From positions 1 through 64,000 of the forward strand of contig CAYGUX010000013.1 in assembly GCA_964353175.1 (NCBI GenBank): 64,000 nt of DNA, read 5' to 3'. Positions 19,215-28,096 of this stretch are shown in pieces. Position 1 is the stretch's first letter. Each line of letters starts with the position of its first letter. This stretch comes from JAIYCX01 sp964353175. Lineage in GTDB: Bacteria > Bdellovibrionota_C > UBA2361 > SZUA-149 > DAOLCO01. The translations under genes and the position numbers were made by a program. Below the pieces are notes generated by a model that had not been told where the DNA came from, did not search any database, and saw nothing but the letters and a program-made list of their open reading frames with translations.

Positions 19215-20048
19215 TTAGTTACACTTAACGACTACATTTAGATTCCCAGTATTACTTGTACTGAAGGATCCAATAAAAGAGGTAGACCCTCCATCCTCAA
19301 CTACTAGTTCACCAGTCCCAGTGAAACTAGAATTAGAACTTATAAGTGTAAAATCTCCCGCCTCAGAGATACTAAAGCTATACTTTTCACTATCCTTGCA
19401 TAGCTCATCTATTTCGCAGGTAGAAAAAATAAATGCATTTAAACTCTGAACTCCTCCACCGGAGTTCGCTCCATCTACCGCAGTGGCAGAAGCTTCTAGA
19501 GAAGGTAAGCCCGTACTATCTCCAGTAGCTTCGCTACCTTCCGTTAAAATAGTAGCGTCACAGCTTAAAGATGATCCAGACAATACAGTGTGAACTTCAG
19601 ATATAGTAGATGCACCACCACGGTCTCTCACAATTAATCTAAACTCTGCTGGCAAATAATCCTCGAACGCAAGAACAGATTCAACATCCACAGAATCTTC
19701 AACCTTAGTTTCGCTTATACTCTTCAATAAACCCTCATTGACTTCAACGGAAGCAGGGAAACCCAAAAAGTCTTTAACTTTTCTGCTAATGTTCTGTCCC
19801 TTGGGCTTAATCCATAATTCTGAACGTAAATCTTCCTTAGGACTATTATTGTCCGTACAATCCCACTTAACGAAAAATGCTTCCGAAGCGATTGAAGGAA
19901 TATCAAAGGTACACTCAGGTGGCACTAGATCACCATCACCAACGAATTGCTCCTTATCTCCGCCAAAAGTAGAGACCTCCGCAAATGTCTGTGTTGAAAA
20001 AGCTAAAGCACCTATAAAAAGCGCGGACTTACTTAAAAAATTAGCCAT
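19215..20048 (-). CDS. secreted protein of unknown function
   Basis: A 277-residue protein with a clear signal peptide (basic start, hydrophobic core, cleavage after TQTFA near residue 23). The mature part is acidic and rich in Ser, Gly, Thr and beta-strand patterns, with several cysteines that could form disulfides (for example PPECTF, KWDCTD, STCEIDELCKD and the C-terminal VVKCN). No enzyme motif is visible. It is probably periplasmic or extracellular. It is transcribed alone and followed by a terminator hairpin. Confidence 0.65.
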   Translation of the reverse strand: MANFLSKSALFIGALAFSTQTFAEVSTFGGDKEQFVGDGDLVPPECTFDIPSIASEAFFVKWDCTDNNSPKEDLRSELWIKPKGQNISRKVKDFLGFPASVEVNEGLLKSISETKVEDSVDVESVLAFEDYLPAEFRLIVRDRGGASTISEVHTVLSGSSLSCDATILTEGSEATGDSTGLPSLEASATAVDGANSGGGVQSLNAFIFSTCEIDELCKDSEKYSFSISEAGDFTLISSNSSFTGTGELVVEDGGSTSFIGSFSTSNTGNLNVVVKCN

Positions 20049-20187
20049 GATATCGATACTTTATAAAATCTGATTTATTAAACTACATACCTTACAATAA
20101 ATGTAAGATCTCATATCTTTAGATTTGCTACCACTAAAAAAGTTTCGTATTATCTCGACAATTAATACGAATTAAGTAGAAAATTAG

Positions 20188-20682
20188 ATGCGACAAAAAA
20201 TTTGGGTATATCCCCTAGCAACGAACTTAAGTGAACCTATAGCCGATAAAATCAGTCGGGAGATCTCTGGCTTTTTGGCTATGTGGGATACACATGGAGT
20301 ACCTGTTGATGGTGGACTAAAGATCTTGGGTAATAAGATCATAATGATTTCACTAAACAGTGAGGAGGTGATACCCTCGGGGTGCGCTAAGGATAAACTT
20401 GATAATTCGATTCGGCAAATTTGTTTAAATAACGGGATCACCGTACTAGATGAGTCAAATCTTATAATAAAGAAAAGTGACCTTAGTTTTGAAGTATTAA
20501 ACAGGCTTGAATTAAAGGCACTCTTGAATTCAGGAGATCTCGGGTTGGAGACCCTACTTCTAGATTACTCGTGCTTAGGAAATGAAGAGACAGATTTAAA
20601 CAATGTATTTCGCCCGATAAAAGATACTTGGGCATTTAAGCTTAAAAACAAACCAATAGAGGAAAAACAAAATGGCATTTGA
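20188..20682 (+). CDS. conserved hypothetical protein, resembles small proteins misnamed ABC transporter ATPase
   Basis: A 164-residue soluble protein. The opening (KIWVYPLATNLSEPIADKISREISGFLAMWDTHG) and a central SGCAKDKLDNSIRQI resemble a small family found mainly in Bacteroidota, often mislabelled ABC transporter ATPase. No Walker motif is present. The conserved Ser-Gly-Cys hints at a functional cysteine. Its 3' end overlaps the start of the superoxide dismutase gene by 11 bases, so the two are probably co-translated. The function is unknown. Confidence 0.6.
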   Translation: MRQKIWVYPLATNLSEPIADKISREISGFLAMWDTHGVPVDGGLKILGNKIIMISLNSEEVIPSGCAKDKLDNSIRQICLNNGITVLDESNLIIKKSDLSFEVLNRLELKALLNSGDLGLETLLLDYSCLGNEETDLNNVFRPIKDTWAFKLKNKPIEEKQNGI

Positions 20683-21274
20683 ATTACCAAAACTACCTTA
20701 CGATTACAAAGCACTTGAACCACATATTGATGCTAAGACTATGGAGATTCACCATACTAAGCATCATCAAGCATATATAAATAAAGCTAATGAGACTTTA
20801 GCCGGGACTCCTTTTGAGGATAAATCAGCTGAAGAGATCCTAAGAGGATTTAGCGATCTTCCAGACAATATAAAAGGTGTCGTTCAGAATCATGTAGGCG
20901 GACATGCGAATCACAGTCTTTTCTGGGAGGTCATGAGCCCAACTAAATCAATCCCTTCTAAAGATTTAGCATCAGCCATAGACACTGACTTAGGTGGAAT
21001 GGATTCACTAAAAGAAAAGTTTTCTGCGCTTGCGATGGGCCGATTTGGAAGTGGCTGGGCATGGGTGAACGTAAACAATGGCAAGCTTGAATTAGAGAAT
21101 ACCCCTAATCAAGACTCACCGTTAATGGCTGGCAAAACTCCGATACTTGGGCTTGATGTATGGGAACACGCCTACTACCTAAACTATCAAAACAAAAGAG
21201 CGGACTATGTAAGTGCGTTCTTCAATATCGTGAATTGGGAAAAAGTTAGTGAGTTATACTCTAAGGCTAAATAG
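20672..21274 (+). CDS. sodB: superoxide dismutase, Fe/Mn family (cytosolic)
   Basis: Disproportionates superoxide to hydrogen peroxide and oxygen. The N-terminal helix pair reads ALEPHIDAKTMEIHHTKHHQAYI, giving the first metal His. GGHANHSLFW carries the second, and DVWEHAYYLNYQNKRADYV supplies the Asp and last His ligands. At 200 residues with no signal peptide it is a typical cytosolic enzyme. Whether Fe or Mn is used cannot be decided reliably, although the sequence style is SodB-like. AGAGG lies 8 bases before the ATG, inside the upstream gene. A second, exported paralogue lies at 61.3 kb. Confidence 0.94.
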   Translation: MAFELPKLPYDYKALEPHIDAKTMEIHHTKHHQAYINKANETLAGTPFEDKSAEEILRGFSDLPDNIKGVVQNHVGGHANHSLFWEVMSPTKSIPSKDLASAIDTDLGGMDSLKEKFSALAMGRFGSGWAWVNVNNGKLELENTPNQDSPLMAGKTPILGLDVWEHAYYLNYQNKRADYVSAFFNIVNWEKVSELYSKAK

Positions 21275-21290
21275 TTCACTACTAAGTTAG

Positions 21291-21326
21291 AATGCCCCTC
21301 TTTTTAAGATGAGAGAGGCATTCTTC
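21291..21326 (+). terminator. terminator-like hairpin after sodB
   Basis: GAATGCCCCTCT (21291-21302) pairs with AGAGAGGCATTC (21313-21324) with one mismatch and a 10-base loop. It lies 17 bases after the SOD stop. The T-rich tract after the stem is short. The hairpin overlaps the first codons of the longest possible pabB frame, which argues for a later start of that gene. Confidence 0.55.
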
Positions 21327-21368
21327 TGCCCCCTGAGAGGATACGACATCACGACTAACCCCGACTCT

Positions 21369-23105
21369 ATGGCCATAGACACTTCGCCCCCCTTTTATCT
21401 TTTTGAAGATAATCAGAGCACCAATAAAAAAAAATCATTTTGCTTTAGTGCACCTGAGCATGAAATAATCGCGGAAGATTACTCTCAACTAGATGAAAGC
21501 TTTTTAAAGCTTGAAGAGTTAAATCAAAAAGGTTATTTCTTAGCGGGTCATGTCGCCTATGAAGCAGGCATGCATTTTCTTGGAATACCCCCAATCCACC
21601 CTACCAAGATACCACTACTACACTTCCACGCATTTTCTAAAAAATCCTTAATAGAAATGCCAATAAAATCTTTAGACAAACTCTATCTTCATCAATTTAA
21701 AAGGGATCTTAATTTCCCCGACTACCTAAATGCATTTCAGAAAGTCCAATCTCATCTTCACCGTGGAGATACCTATCAGGTGAATCTAAGCCTTCGTGAA
21801 TACTTCAAAGGCCCGTCAGACTCCTTTGCTCTATATCAAGCTTTACGAGAGATACAAAAAGTACGTTATGCGGCCTATGTATCCTTAGATCAGTTTGACC
21901 TTCTCTCCTTCTCTCCTGAACTATTTCTACAAAAAGAACATGCCAATTTAACTTCCCTACCGATGAAAGGAACAAGTCAGAGAAGTGGCTCTCATAATAC
22001 TCTAGATCTAACCAAAGACTATAAAAGCATTTCAGAAAACACAATGATAGTAGATCTCATAAGAAATGACATGAGCCTTATCGCCGAGAGAGGAAGCGTA
22101 AGAGCCAACAAAATGTGTTATACAGAACAATACGAGACACTAACACAAATGGTATCGGAAGTTAGTTGTACCATCCCTAAAGACATGCCATTTTCTAATA
22201 TTTTCAAAGCGCTCTTCCCCTGTGGTTCTATCACTGGTGCTCCTAAAAAAAGTACCACTGAAATCATTTCTAAACTGGAAGCTACCTCAAGAGGTATTTA
22301 CACAGGATCGATTGGATACATTGAACCCAATAGAGATTTCCTTTTTAATGTAGCAATCAGAACAATTATCGGCGACAAAAAAGGCAACTATACTATCGGG
22401 CTAGGAAGTGGAGTTTTATCCGAGTCCGATGCCCAGGAGGAACACAATGAAATATGGCTCAAATCGAAATTTATAAAAACTACGAATTCTCATTTCACCT
22501 TATTTGAAACTCTAAGACTAGAGAATCATACGCTTGTGAATCTGAACCTCCACCTAGACAGACTAAGTAAAAGTGCTGACTACTTTGGTTTCTTTTTTGA
22601 TCTGGGCAAAGTACTAGAAAAAGTACAGCCATTAACATCGGAAGAAGGCTACAAACGCTGTAAAATCATCCTGTCTTATGACGGATCAATAAGAATGGAA
22701 ATCGAAAACCTTCCTGAGCTTACCGATAGCCCTACCGTATCAATTAACTCTAATCTACTTAATTCAAGCGATATTTTTCTAAGGCACAAGACCTCTAAAC
22801 GAGAACTCTATACCCAAGAGCACTTAATAGCCTCCAAGGATGGACTTTATGACACTTTATTCTTTAATGAGAAAAAAGAACTTTGTGAAGCTAGTAGGCA
22901 TAATATATTTCTTAAACTAAATGGCGACTGGATTACACCCTCCATAGATTCCGGGATACTGCCTGGCATTCAAAGAAGTCTAACCATAAAACGACTTGAT
23001 GCAGTGGAAAGGGTCATATATGAACCAGACCTTCTAGCATCAGAGAAAATCCTACTAACGAACTCCTTAAGGGGCGAGACTTTTGTTAGCATGAGATTCA
23101 GCTAA
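21369..23105 (+). CDS. pabB: aminodeoxychorismate synthase component I fused to aminodeoxychorismate lyase (PabB-PabC)
   Basis: Makes p-aminobenzoate for folate. The N-terminal ~380 residues are a chorismate-binding domain, with LPMKGTSQRSG, LIRNDMSLIAERGSV and FPCGSITGAPKKST. The last ~210 residues are a class IV PLP aminotransferase-like lyase with EASRHNIFLKLNGDW and PSIDSGILPGIQRS. This fusion is well known in bacteria. The frame is open from 21309, but the stretch up to 21368 overlaps a hairpin after sodB and is not domain sequence. The ATG at 21369 is therefore my choice, though neither start has a strong ribosome-binding site. Confidence 0.9.
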   Translation: MAIDTSPPFYLFEDNQSTNKKKSFCFSAPEHEIIAEDYSQLDESFLKLEELNQKGYFLAGHVAYEAGMHFLGIPPIHPTKIPLLHFHAFSKKSLIEMPIKSLDKLYLHQFKRDLNFPDYLNAFQKVQSHLHRGDTYQVNLSLREYFKGPSDSFALYQALREIQKVRYAAYVSLDQFDLLSFSPELFLQKEHANLTSLPMKGTSQRSGSHNTLDLTKDYKSISENTMIVDLIRNDMSLIAERGSVRANKMCYTEQYETLTQMVSEVSCTIPKDMPFSNIFKALFPCGSITGAPKKSTTEIISKLEATSRGIYTGSIGYIEPNRDFLFNVAIRTIIGDKKGNYTIGLGSGVLSESDAQEEHNEIWLKSKFIKTTNSHFTLFETLRLENHTLVNLNLHLDRLSKSADYFGFFFDLGKVLEKVQPLTSEEGYKRCKIILSYDGSIRMEIENLPELTDSPTVSINSNLLNSSDIFLRHKTSKRELYTQEHLIASKDGLYDTLFFNEKKELCEASRHNIFLKLNGDWITPSIDSGILPGIQRSLTIKRLDAVERVIYEPDLLASEKILLTNSLRGETFVSMRFS

Positions 23106-23221
23106 GCACCTTAAATCACCTAGCTTTATAAAGAACTACTCTAATAAAATATTTACAATAAAGTCCTTTTGAACTTCTGACGAAATACATAAACATACTA
23201 AATTCAACTAATAAGAATTAA

Positions 23222-23708
23222 ATGTTTAGTGCCATAACTCTTCTATTCATAACAATTATCAGTCTTGCGCTCAATAAATTCAGAGGCAGAAGAATCTTAC
23301 TTGAGCGAAGAGCTGAAGTAAGATTTCAGGAATTTTACCGACTAGAAAAACAGATACATGCGATTACTGACTTAGCTAGTAGCTACACCAATACTTTGGG
23401 GCAAGATGGGGCAAGATGGGGCAAATAAAATTAATGCCCTTCAAAAAATATTAAAACAACAGGAAGAAATCCTTTCTGCGATTGATTTAAGCTTAACCAA
23501 AGGTAAGCTAGATGAGGTAGAAGAAACTCTCTCTCAATTCACTCTAGATAGAACTGCCTTAGAAAGTAAATCTCTACTATCAAAGATGTCCAATGATATT
23601 CTTGCAGCCTCAAAAAAGGCTACTGATATAGGAATTCCTAAAATCAAGAAGAGACAATCTACCGTTATGACATTAAGGCAGGTTGGATTAGATAAAGAAC
23701 ATACATAA
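23222..23708 (+). pseudogene. small membrane-anchored coiled-coil protein, split by a 10-bp repeat frameshift
   Basis: Two overlapping frames (23222-23428 and 23406-23708) together make one coherent protein. It has an N-terminal membrane helix (FSAITLLFITIISLAL) followed by a helical, charged domain with loose resemblance to LemA proteins (ERRAEVRFQEFYRLEKQI). The break falls in a 10-bp tandem repeat, GGGGCAAGAT. Removing one copy restores a continuous reading frame, reading TLGQDGANKINALQK across the junction, and gives about 158 residues. In the state seen here the upstream frame stops after WGK. It is either phase-variable, recently broken, or a sequencing artefact. Confidence 0.7.
23398..23424 (+). 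repeat. 10-bp tandem repeat, 2.7 copies
   Basis: GGGGCAAGAT at 23398-23407 and 23408-23417, then GGGGCAA at 23418-23424. Gain or loss of one unit shifts the reading frame by one base. Confidence 0.9.
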
Positions 23709-23821
23709 TTTATTTGTTTAGATCTCCATTAAGGGAATGAATATAAATATCACCCTTGCGATTGCATTGCCCCCCTGCTAGTAATAAGTTCTAGTCAAAC
23801 CATTCCTCGCTGAGATACATA

Positions 23822-24532
23822 ATGAAAATTACTTATTTGGGACATTCAAGCATCCTACTTACTACTTCAGATAATCAAAATATTCTGATAGACCCCTTTA
23901 TCTCAACTGGCCCAACCTCACCTATACAATTTAAAGATCTTCCTTCTATAGATCTACTCGTCCTAACTCATGGTCACGCTGACCATACTTCAGATATATT
24001 TAACATCTTAGAAAGAGACAATTCAAAACTAATCGCTACCTACGAACTAGGCTGCCTAATATCTACTCTTGCAAAAAGCCCAGTAAAATATGATCCCATG
24101 AACAAAGGTGGGACAATTGAGCTTAAAGAATTGAATCTAAAGATTTCACTTACCCACGCTCATCACTCCAACTCCTATACTACCGAAGATGGAATATCTC
24201 ACTATGCTGGGGAAGCTTGCGGAGTAATTCTCAACTTTAACAATGGTCCATGTATTTATCATGCTGGAGATACTTGCTACTTTGAGGAGATGAAACTTAT
24301 TAGAGAATTTTATGCTCCAAGCTTGGCCTTTCTTCCTATAGGAGATAGATTTACCATGGGACCAAAAGAAGCTGGGATTTCAGCACAGGCATTAGGAGTT
24401 AAAACAGCAATACCTATTCATTGGGGCACATTTCCTCTTCTTACCGGTACTCCAAGTGAATTTAAGGAAGAATGTATTACAAGAGATGTTGAAGCGATTA
24501 CATTAGAGCCAGGTGTTACATTGGATCTCTAA
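23822..24532 (+). CDS. metal-dependent hydrolase, UPF0173 (metallo-beta-lactamase fold)
   Basis: A 236-residue stand-alone metallo-beta-lactamase-fold protein of the UPF0173 family. THGHADHTSD near residue 49 is the HxHxDH metal site. Further ligands are in THAHHSNS, YHAGDTCYFEEM and PIHWGTFP. The opening MKITYLGHSSILL is characteristic. Members are predicted zinc hydrolases with unknown physiological substrate. It is monocistronic; I see no regulatory signal. Confidence 0.9.
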   Translation: MKITYLGHSSILLTTSDNQNILIDPFISTGPTSPIQFKDLPSIDLLVLTHGHADHTSDIFNILERDNSKLIATYELGCLISTLAKSPVKYDPMNKGGTIELKELNLKISLTHAHHSNSYTTEDGISHYAGEACGVILNFNNGPCIYHAGDTCYFEEMKLIREFYAPSLAFLPIGDRFTMGPKEAGISAQALGVKTAIPIHWGTFPLLTGTPSEFKEECITRDVEAITLEPGVTLDL

Positions 24533-24607
24533 TATATAGCATACTGAATCTTGAAAAAATTTTTAGTGGTATTGTGGTATTGAAGTGTTAGGTCAAACAC
24601 CTTTAAT

Positions 24608-25087
24608 CTAATCTCGAACCAAGATAACTACAGCCTGAGCTAAAACTCCTTCTTCCCTACCAATAAAACCCATTTTCTCGCCTGTCGTAGCTTTTATACT
24701 TACTTGATCTAAGTCCGCCTTTAGAAGTCCGGCCAAGCTCTCCCTCATCGAATCTATGTGAGGCCTTAATTTAGGTTTCTCAAGTAGAAGTGTTAAATCA
24801 CAGTTCGAAAGTCTCCAACCTTTCTCCGTAACTTTTAACCATACCTGCTTAAATAGTTCAACACTATTGGCCCCCTTATATTGAGGATCGGTATCTGGAA
24901 ACCAAGAACCGATATCGCCCCAAGCCAAGGCTCCGAGTATCGCATCAATTAAGGCGTGAATTGCGACATCTGCGTCGGAATGACCTGCTAAACCGCGATA
25001 ATGATCAAGCTTGACCCCACAAAGAATTAAAGGCCTATTTTCAATGAAAGCATGTATATCGATGCCTGAACCTATTCTAAGATCCAT
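24608..25087 (-). CDS. ispF: 2-C-methyl-D-erythritol 2,4-cyclodiphosphate synthase
   Basis: Converts CDP-methylerythritol 2-phosphate to the cyclodiphosphate with release of CMP in the MEP isoprenoid pathway. GSGIDIHAF (residues 7-15) gives the metal-binding DxH. LAGHSDADVAIHALIDAILG and DIGSWFPDTD complete the active site, and TTGEKMGFIGREEG is the C-terminal signature. The length of 159 residues is standard. It lies 18 bases downstream of the lytic transglycosylase gene on the same strand. No other MEP gene is in the window. Confidence 0.96.
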   Translation of the reverse strand: MDLRIGSGIDIHAFIENRPLILCGVKLDHYRGLAGHSDADVAIHALIDAILGALAWGDIGSWFPDTDPQYKGANSVELFKQVWLKVTEKGWRLSNCDLTLLLEKPKLRPHIDSMRESLAGLLKADLDQVSIKATTGEKMGFIGREEGVLAQAVVILVRD

Positions 25088-25105
25088 TAGAATGCCCCTT
25101 AAGCC

Positions 25106-25951
25106 TTAATTAACAAGTGGCTTATCTCCATAGACATCTTCATTAGAGGAGTTGATCTCATAAAGATCTGGATTATTAGTGATCATTGTAATCGCGATAA
25201 ATTTAGAGACATGATTAATCGTCTCTCTAGGGAGTAGTTTCTTAGCCGCTAACTTATAGAAGTCTCTTTCTCCACCTGCTCTCTGAATCGCATTAGCTAC
25301 TCTATTCGGCCCAGCATTATATGCTGCTAACGCTAAAAGCCAATCGTCAAATCGATTATTTAATTCAGTTAGATATTTGGCTGCCGCAATAGTTGACCTA
25401 AGAACATCCTTTCTCTCATCATTCCAATAGGAGCAATCTAGCCCTAAGTTCTCTGCAGTAGGTCTCATAAACTGCCAAACTCCCACTGCCCCATCTTCAC
25501 TCACAGCCTCAGTATCAAACTTACTTTCGACAAAAGCAACATTTGATAGTTCTAATGGTAAATTATAATAATCCAATACCTTCTCAACTAATGGACGATA
25601 TTCATCAAAGCGCGCTAGAGGTAACTCGAGGTCTCTCTTCCTCTTACCCGTATAAAGACTAACAAACTTCCGTACATGGGCATTGTCCCTCAATACGATG
25701 CTTGGAGCAGATGAATCCACATCCTCGGTATTTTCAATGTTTCCTATTGAATTAGCAGAACCATTTAATCTTGCTCTACTCGCTAAACCGCCCGATACCT
25801 TAGAGTTGGATTTTGCGATGGACGCTCGGACGTGGGGTTTTGATTTATGATTCAATACCGCATTAATTTCGGGGTCCCAAGTACGCGATGAACAAGACAA
25901 AAGTCCTGTAACAATAAAAAACAAACGTATATATTTAAAGTATAAATTCAT
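25106..25951 (-). CDS. lytic murein transglycosylase (SLT/MltD-like), lipoprotein
   Basis: Cleaves the MurNAc-GlcNAc bond of peptidoglycan to give 1,6-anhydro ends. A lipoprotein signal ends in VTGLLSC (Cys20). After a disordered Ser/Asn-rich linker the SLT domain begins near residue 115. It shows SNVAFVESKFD (catalytic Glu in VES), SEDGAVGVWQFMRPTA and LALAAYNAGPNRV. No LysM domain follows, so it is shorter than full MltD. It is probably anchored in the outer membrane and acts in the periplasm. It precedes ispF in a two-gene unit. Confidence 0.92.
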   Translation of the reverse strand: MNLYFKYIRLFFIVTGLLSCSSRTWDPEINAVLNHKSKPHVRASIAKSNSKVSGGLASRARLNGSANSIGNIENTEDVDSSAPSIVLRDNAHVRKFVSLYTGKRKRDLELPLARFDEYRPLVEKVLDYYNLPLELSNVAFVESKFDTEAVSEDGAVGVWQFMRPTAENLGLDCSYWNDERKDVLRSTIAAAKYLTELNNRFDDWLLALAAYNAGPNRVANAIQRAGGERDFYKLAAKKLLPRETINHVSKFIAITMITNNPDLYEINSSNEDVYGDKPLVN

Positions 25952-26221
25952 AGTGAAATTTTATTTGAAATTTTGCTTCTCAAGTAGAAGCACTGAACAA
26001 AAACTAATTTATTTTTTAATAATCACAAATTGAAATCCTACCAGCTCTCAATTCACTCAATCATTAAAAATTCCTTAGTGTGTCCTCCATTCGATTTGGT
26101 TGAATAATCAAAAACTGAAAGGGGAAATTAATATCTTCTTCTCAGTATTCGTTATGACAACTTAAAAAAATTTAGTAGCAAATACTAAAAATGTTTTTAA
26201 GCGAGTAGCAAAGTTTCCCTA

Positions 26222-26249
26222 TTGCCAGCTCTTCGGAGCCTGATATACT
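26222..26249 (+). promoter_or_regulatory. extended -10 sigma70 promoter
   Basis: TTGCCA (26222-26227), a 16-base spacer and TGATATACT (26241-26249, extended -10) precede the L,D-transpeptidase-like gene. The spacer contains a perfect GCTC-TTCG-GAGC dyad. The transcript should begin near 26256, which rules against the ATG at 26262. The rest of the 25952-26221 gap shows nothing recognisable. Confidence 0.6.
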
Positions 26250-26294
26250 CTTCTTTGTTAGATGCAGTCAAGCAGGTTAAATCCAACAATTATT

Positions 26295-27086
26295 ATGAAA
26301 AAATTAAATACTAGATACCTTCTAAGCACTATAATACCCATGATTTTCATGGCTTGCTCTTCCAATATCACAGAGCCAATTCAAGCAAATTTGAATTTAT
26401 TCTCAAATAATCAGTACCTTAAAAGTGGCACTACAATAATCGGCTTTAATGTCGCGGAAGTAAGAAACACCCACGATACCCGAGCAAATCACTCAAACAA
26501 ACCCTCCTTGTATGCACTGAATTTTTCTTCAGATATCGACGTTGTTGCACCTTTATTGTGTGAGAATCTAGATGATTTATCGACACTTTTTGATGCTTCG
26601 CCACTTGTAAAAAAGAATACGCATACTAAAAACAAGAGCGATCAACAGTTTGCCCCATTAGTAGGATTTTTCCCTTTAAGCATACAATTTAAACCTGCAG
26701 ACAATGAAGTTTGGTTACAAATTGTTCGTGAAAAAAATCAACTAGAAGTTTATAAAGGCAAAGAAATCATTAAAGTCATTCCAGTAGAGGGTGAAATCAA
26801 GTTAGCTTCGGGAGAATATCCTCTGCAACATAAACAAAGAAATCCTCTTTGGTATGCGCCTGATGAATATTTTTCTAAACGCGAATTAAGAATTCCACCC
26901 AGAGGTGATCACTTCAGATATAGAAGAGGCGCACTAGGAAATTACGCTTTATACCCCACGATGGACTTCGTAATTCACAGTGGACCATTTTGGTCTGAAG
27001 AAGTTGGTGGTTTAAAAGTTTCAGAATCAGATCTTGCCTCCATCTTCGTAATGCTAAACGTAGGTACTCCCATTCTAGTCAAATAG
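26295..27086 (+). CDS. L,D-transpeptidase (YkuD)-like lipoprotein, apparently lacking the catalytic Cys
   Basis: A lipoprotein signal ends in MIFMAC. The second half follows the YkuD pattern: VWLQIVREKNQLEVYKGKEI, LASGEYPLQHK, a Tyr/Arg-rich segment, then FVIHSGPFW and a closing SDLASIFVMLNVGTPILVK. In active enzymes a SHGC segment lies between the last two motifs; here the matching stretch reads EEVGGLKVSES, with no cysteine. The fold is therefore likely YkuD-like but the usual thiol chemistry should be absent. The upstream ATG at 26262 lies only ~6 bases after the predicted transcription start, so the ATG at 26295 is preferred. Confidence 0.7.
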   Translation: MKKLNTRYLLSTIIPMIFMACSSNITEPIQANLNLFSNNQYLKSGTTIIGFNVAEVRNTHDTRANHSNKPSLYALNFSSDIDVVAPLLCENLDDLSTLFDASPLVKKNTHTKNKSDQQFAPLVGFFPLSIQFKPADNEVWLQIVREKNQLEVYKGKEIIKVIPVEGEIKLASGEYPLQHKQRNPLWYAPDEYFSKRELRIPPRGDHFRYRRGALGNYALYPTMDFVIHSGPFWSEEVGGLKVSESDLASIFVMLNVGTPILVK

Positions 27087-27299
27087 CTGAAACTAGAAGC
27101 AAAAGTAACGCATTTCGGGCTAACCCAGCCTAATAAGTCCTATTTAGGTCTTTACCTCTGCTCAATATAGTTATAGGGTCATTTTGTGTCCTAATTCTAA
27201 ATACGAGACCTTTCAATTTAAGCCGTATTTTGATAGGCATACACCAAGATTTGCGAATTCCGCACTAAGTTTAGCGCCGAATGAGACAAAAAGCTGGCC

Positions 27300-27325
27300 T
27301 AGGGTAATAACCCTAATGTTATAAT
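27300..27325 (+). promoter_or_regulatory. extended -10 promoter with operator-like dyad
   Basis: TGTTATAAT (27317-27325) is a perfect extended -10, 19 bases before the NYN gene. No good -35 is present. In its place is a perfect dyad TAGGGT-AATA-ACCCTA (27300-27315), which could be an operator for a regulator. Confidence 0.55.
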
Positions 27326-27344
27326 CAAAGAAAGATATTTTTAT

Positions 27345-27962
27345 ATGGGTAGAGAAGAACTCGAAATCATCGGCAAAGGCATTGTTAAACGTCGTACTAA
27401 AAGAGTTGTAGGACTTTTCATCGACGCTACAGGTTTAGATCGGGCAACAAGAAGACTTGAAAAGAAAGTAGATCTCTCAAGGCTTGTGACTGGTTTAACT
27501 CAAGGCTTGGAAACAGAAGTCTCCCGCTACTACTCACTAATCCCACATGAAGATGATTCTAGGCAACTCTCTTTTCTAGAAGCAGTTCAAAGGGCCGGAG
27601 TGGAAGTTATAACAAAAAGGCTACCGCCTAAGGGAGTTAAAAGGCAGGTATCAATTGATGTTCAAATTGCAACAGACCTCATGGACTATACCTACAAAAG
27701 ATTTGCTAAACAAAGCGTACAATCACTTTCCGTAAACTCAGAAGAACAAGCGGCCACTACTTCTACACCTAGAAGCGAGGTAAAAAGAATCGCTATTATA
27801 GTATGCCCGAGTAGAGATCTAAATTATGCGCTGAACTCTGCATACATGCAGGGTACAGAGACTGTCTTAGCGGACTTTGGTTTATACGGACAAACTGATG
27901 GCTGGAAAGGAGTTGACCGTTGGGTTGATCTTTCTACTTCTGAAACCATCTGGCGGGATTAA
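27345..27962 (+). CDS. NYN (PIN-like) domain protein, putative ribonuclease
   Basis: A 205-residue protein with the acidic signatures of the NYN fold: VGLFIDATGLDRATRRL (first Asp) near residue 22 and VSIDVQIATDLMDYTYKR near 100, where the VDVQxAxD pattern carries the second pair of acids. A third region, IAIIVCPSRDLNYALNSA, corresponds to the SGDxDF strand but with a divergent acid. NYN proteins of the LabA/YacP type process or degrade RNA. A basic N-terminus (KRRTKR) may help bind RNA. It is monocistronic with a strong extended -10 promoter. Activity is inferred from the fold only. Confidence 0.7.
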   Translation: MGREELEIIGKGIVKRRTKRVVGLFIDATGLDRATRRLEKKVDLSRLVTGLTQGLETEVSRYYSLIPHEDDSRQLSFLEAVQRAGVEVITKRLPPKGVKRQVSIDVQIATDLMDYTYKRFAKQSVQSLSVNSEEQAATTSTPRSEVKRIAIIVCPSRDLNYALNSAYMQGTETVLADFGLYGQTDGWKGVDRWVDLSTSETIWRD

Positions 27963-28096
27963 TTTCATAACACTCTCCCCCGATATATTTATTGCAACGT
28001 TCTTAATTATATTACGATAAATAATTACCCGCGATTTAGTTTGCAGGAATAATATCTAATATAACATCTAATACGTGTAATTTTTATTAAATCCGA

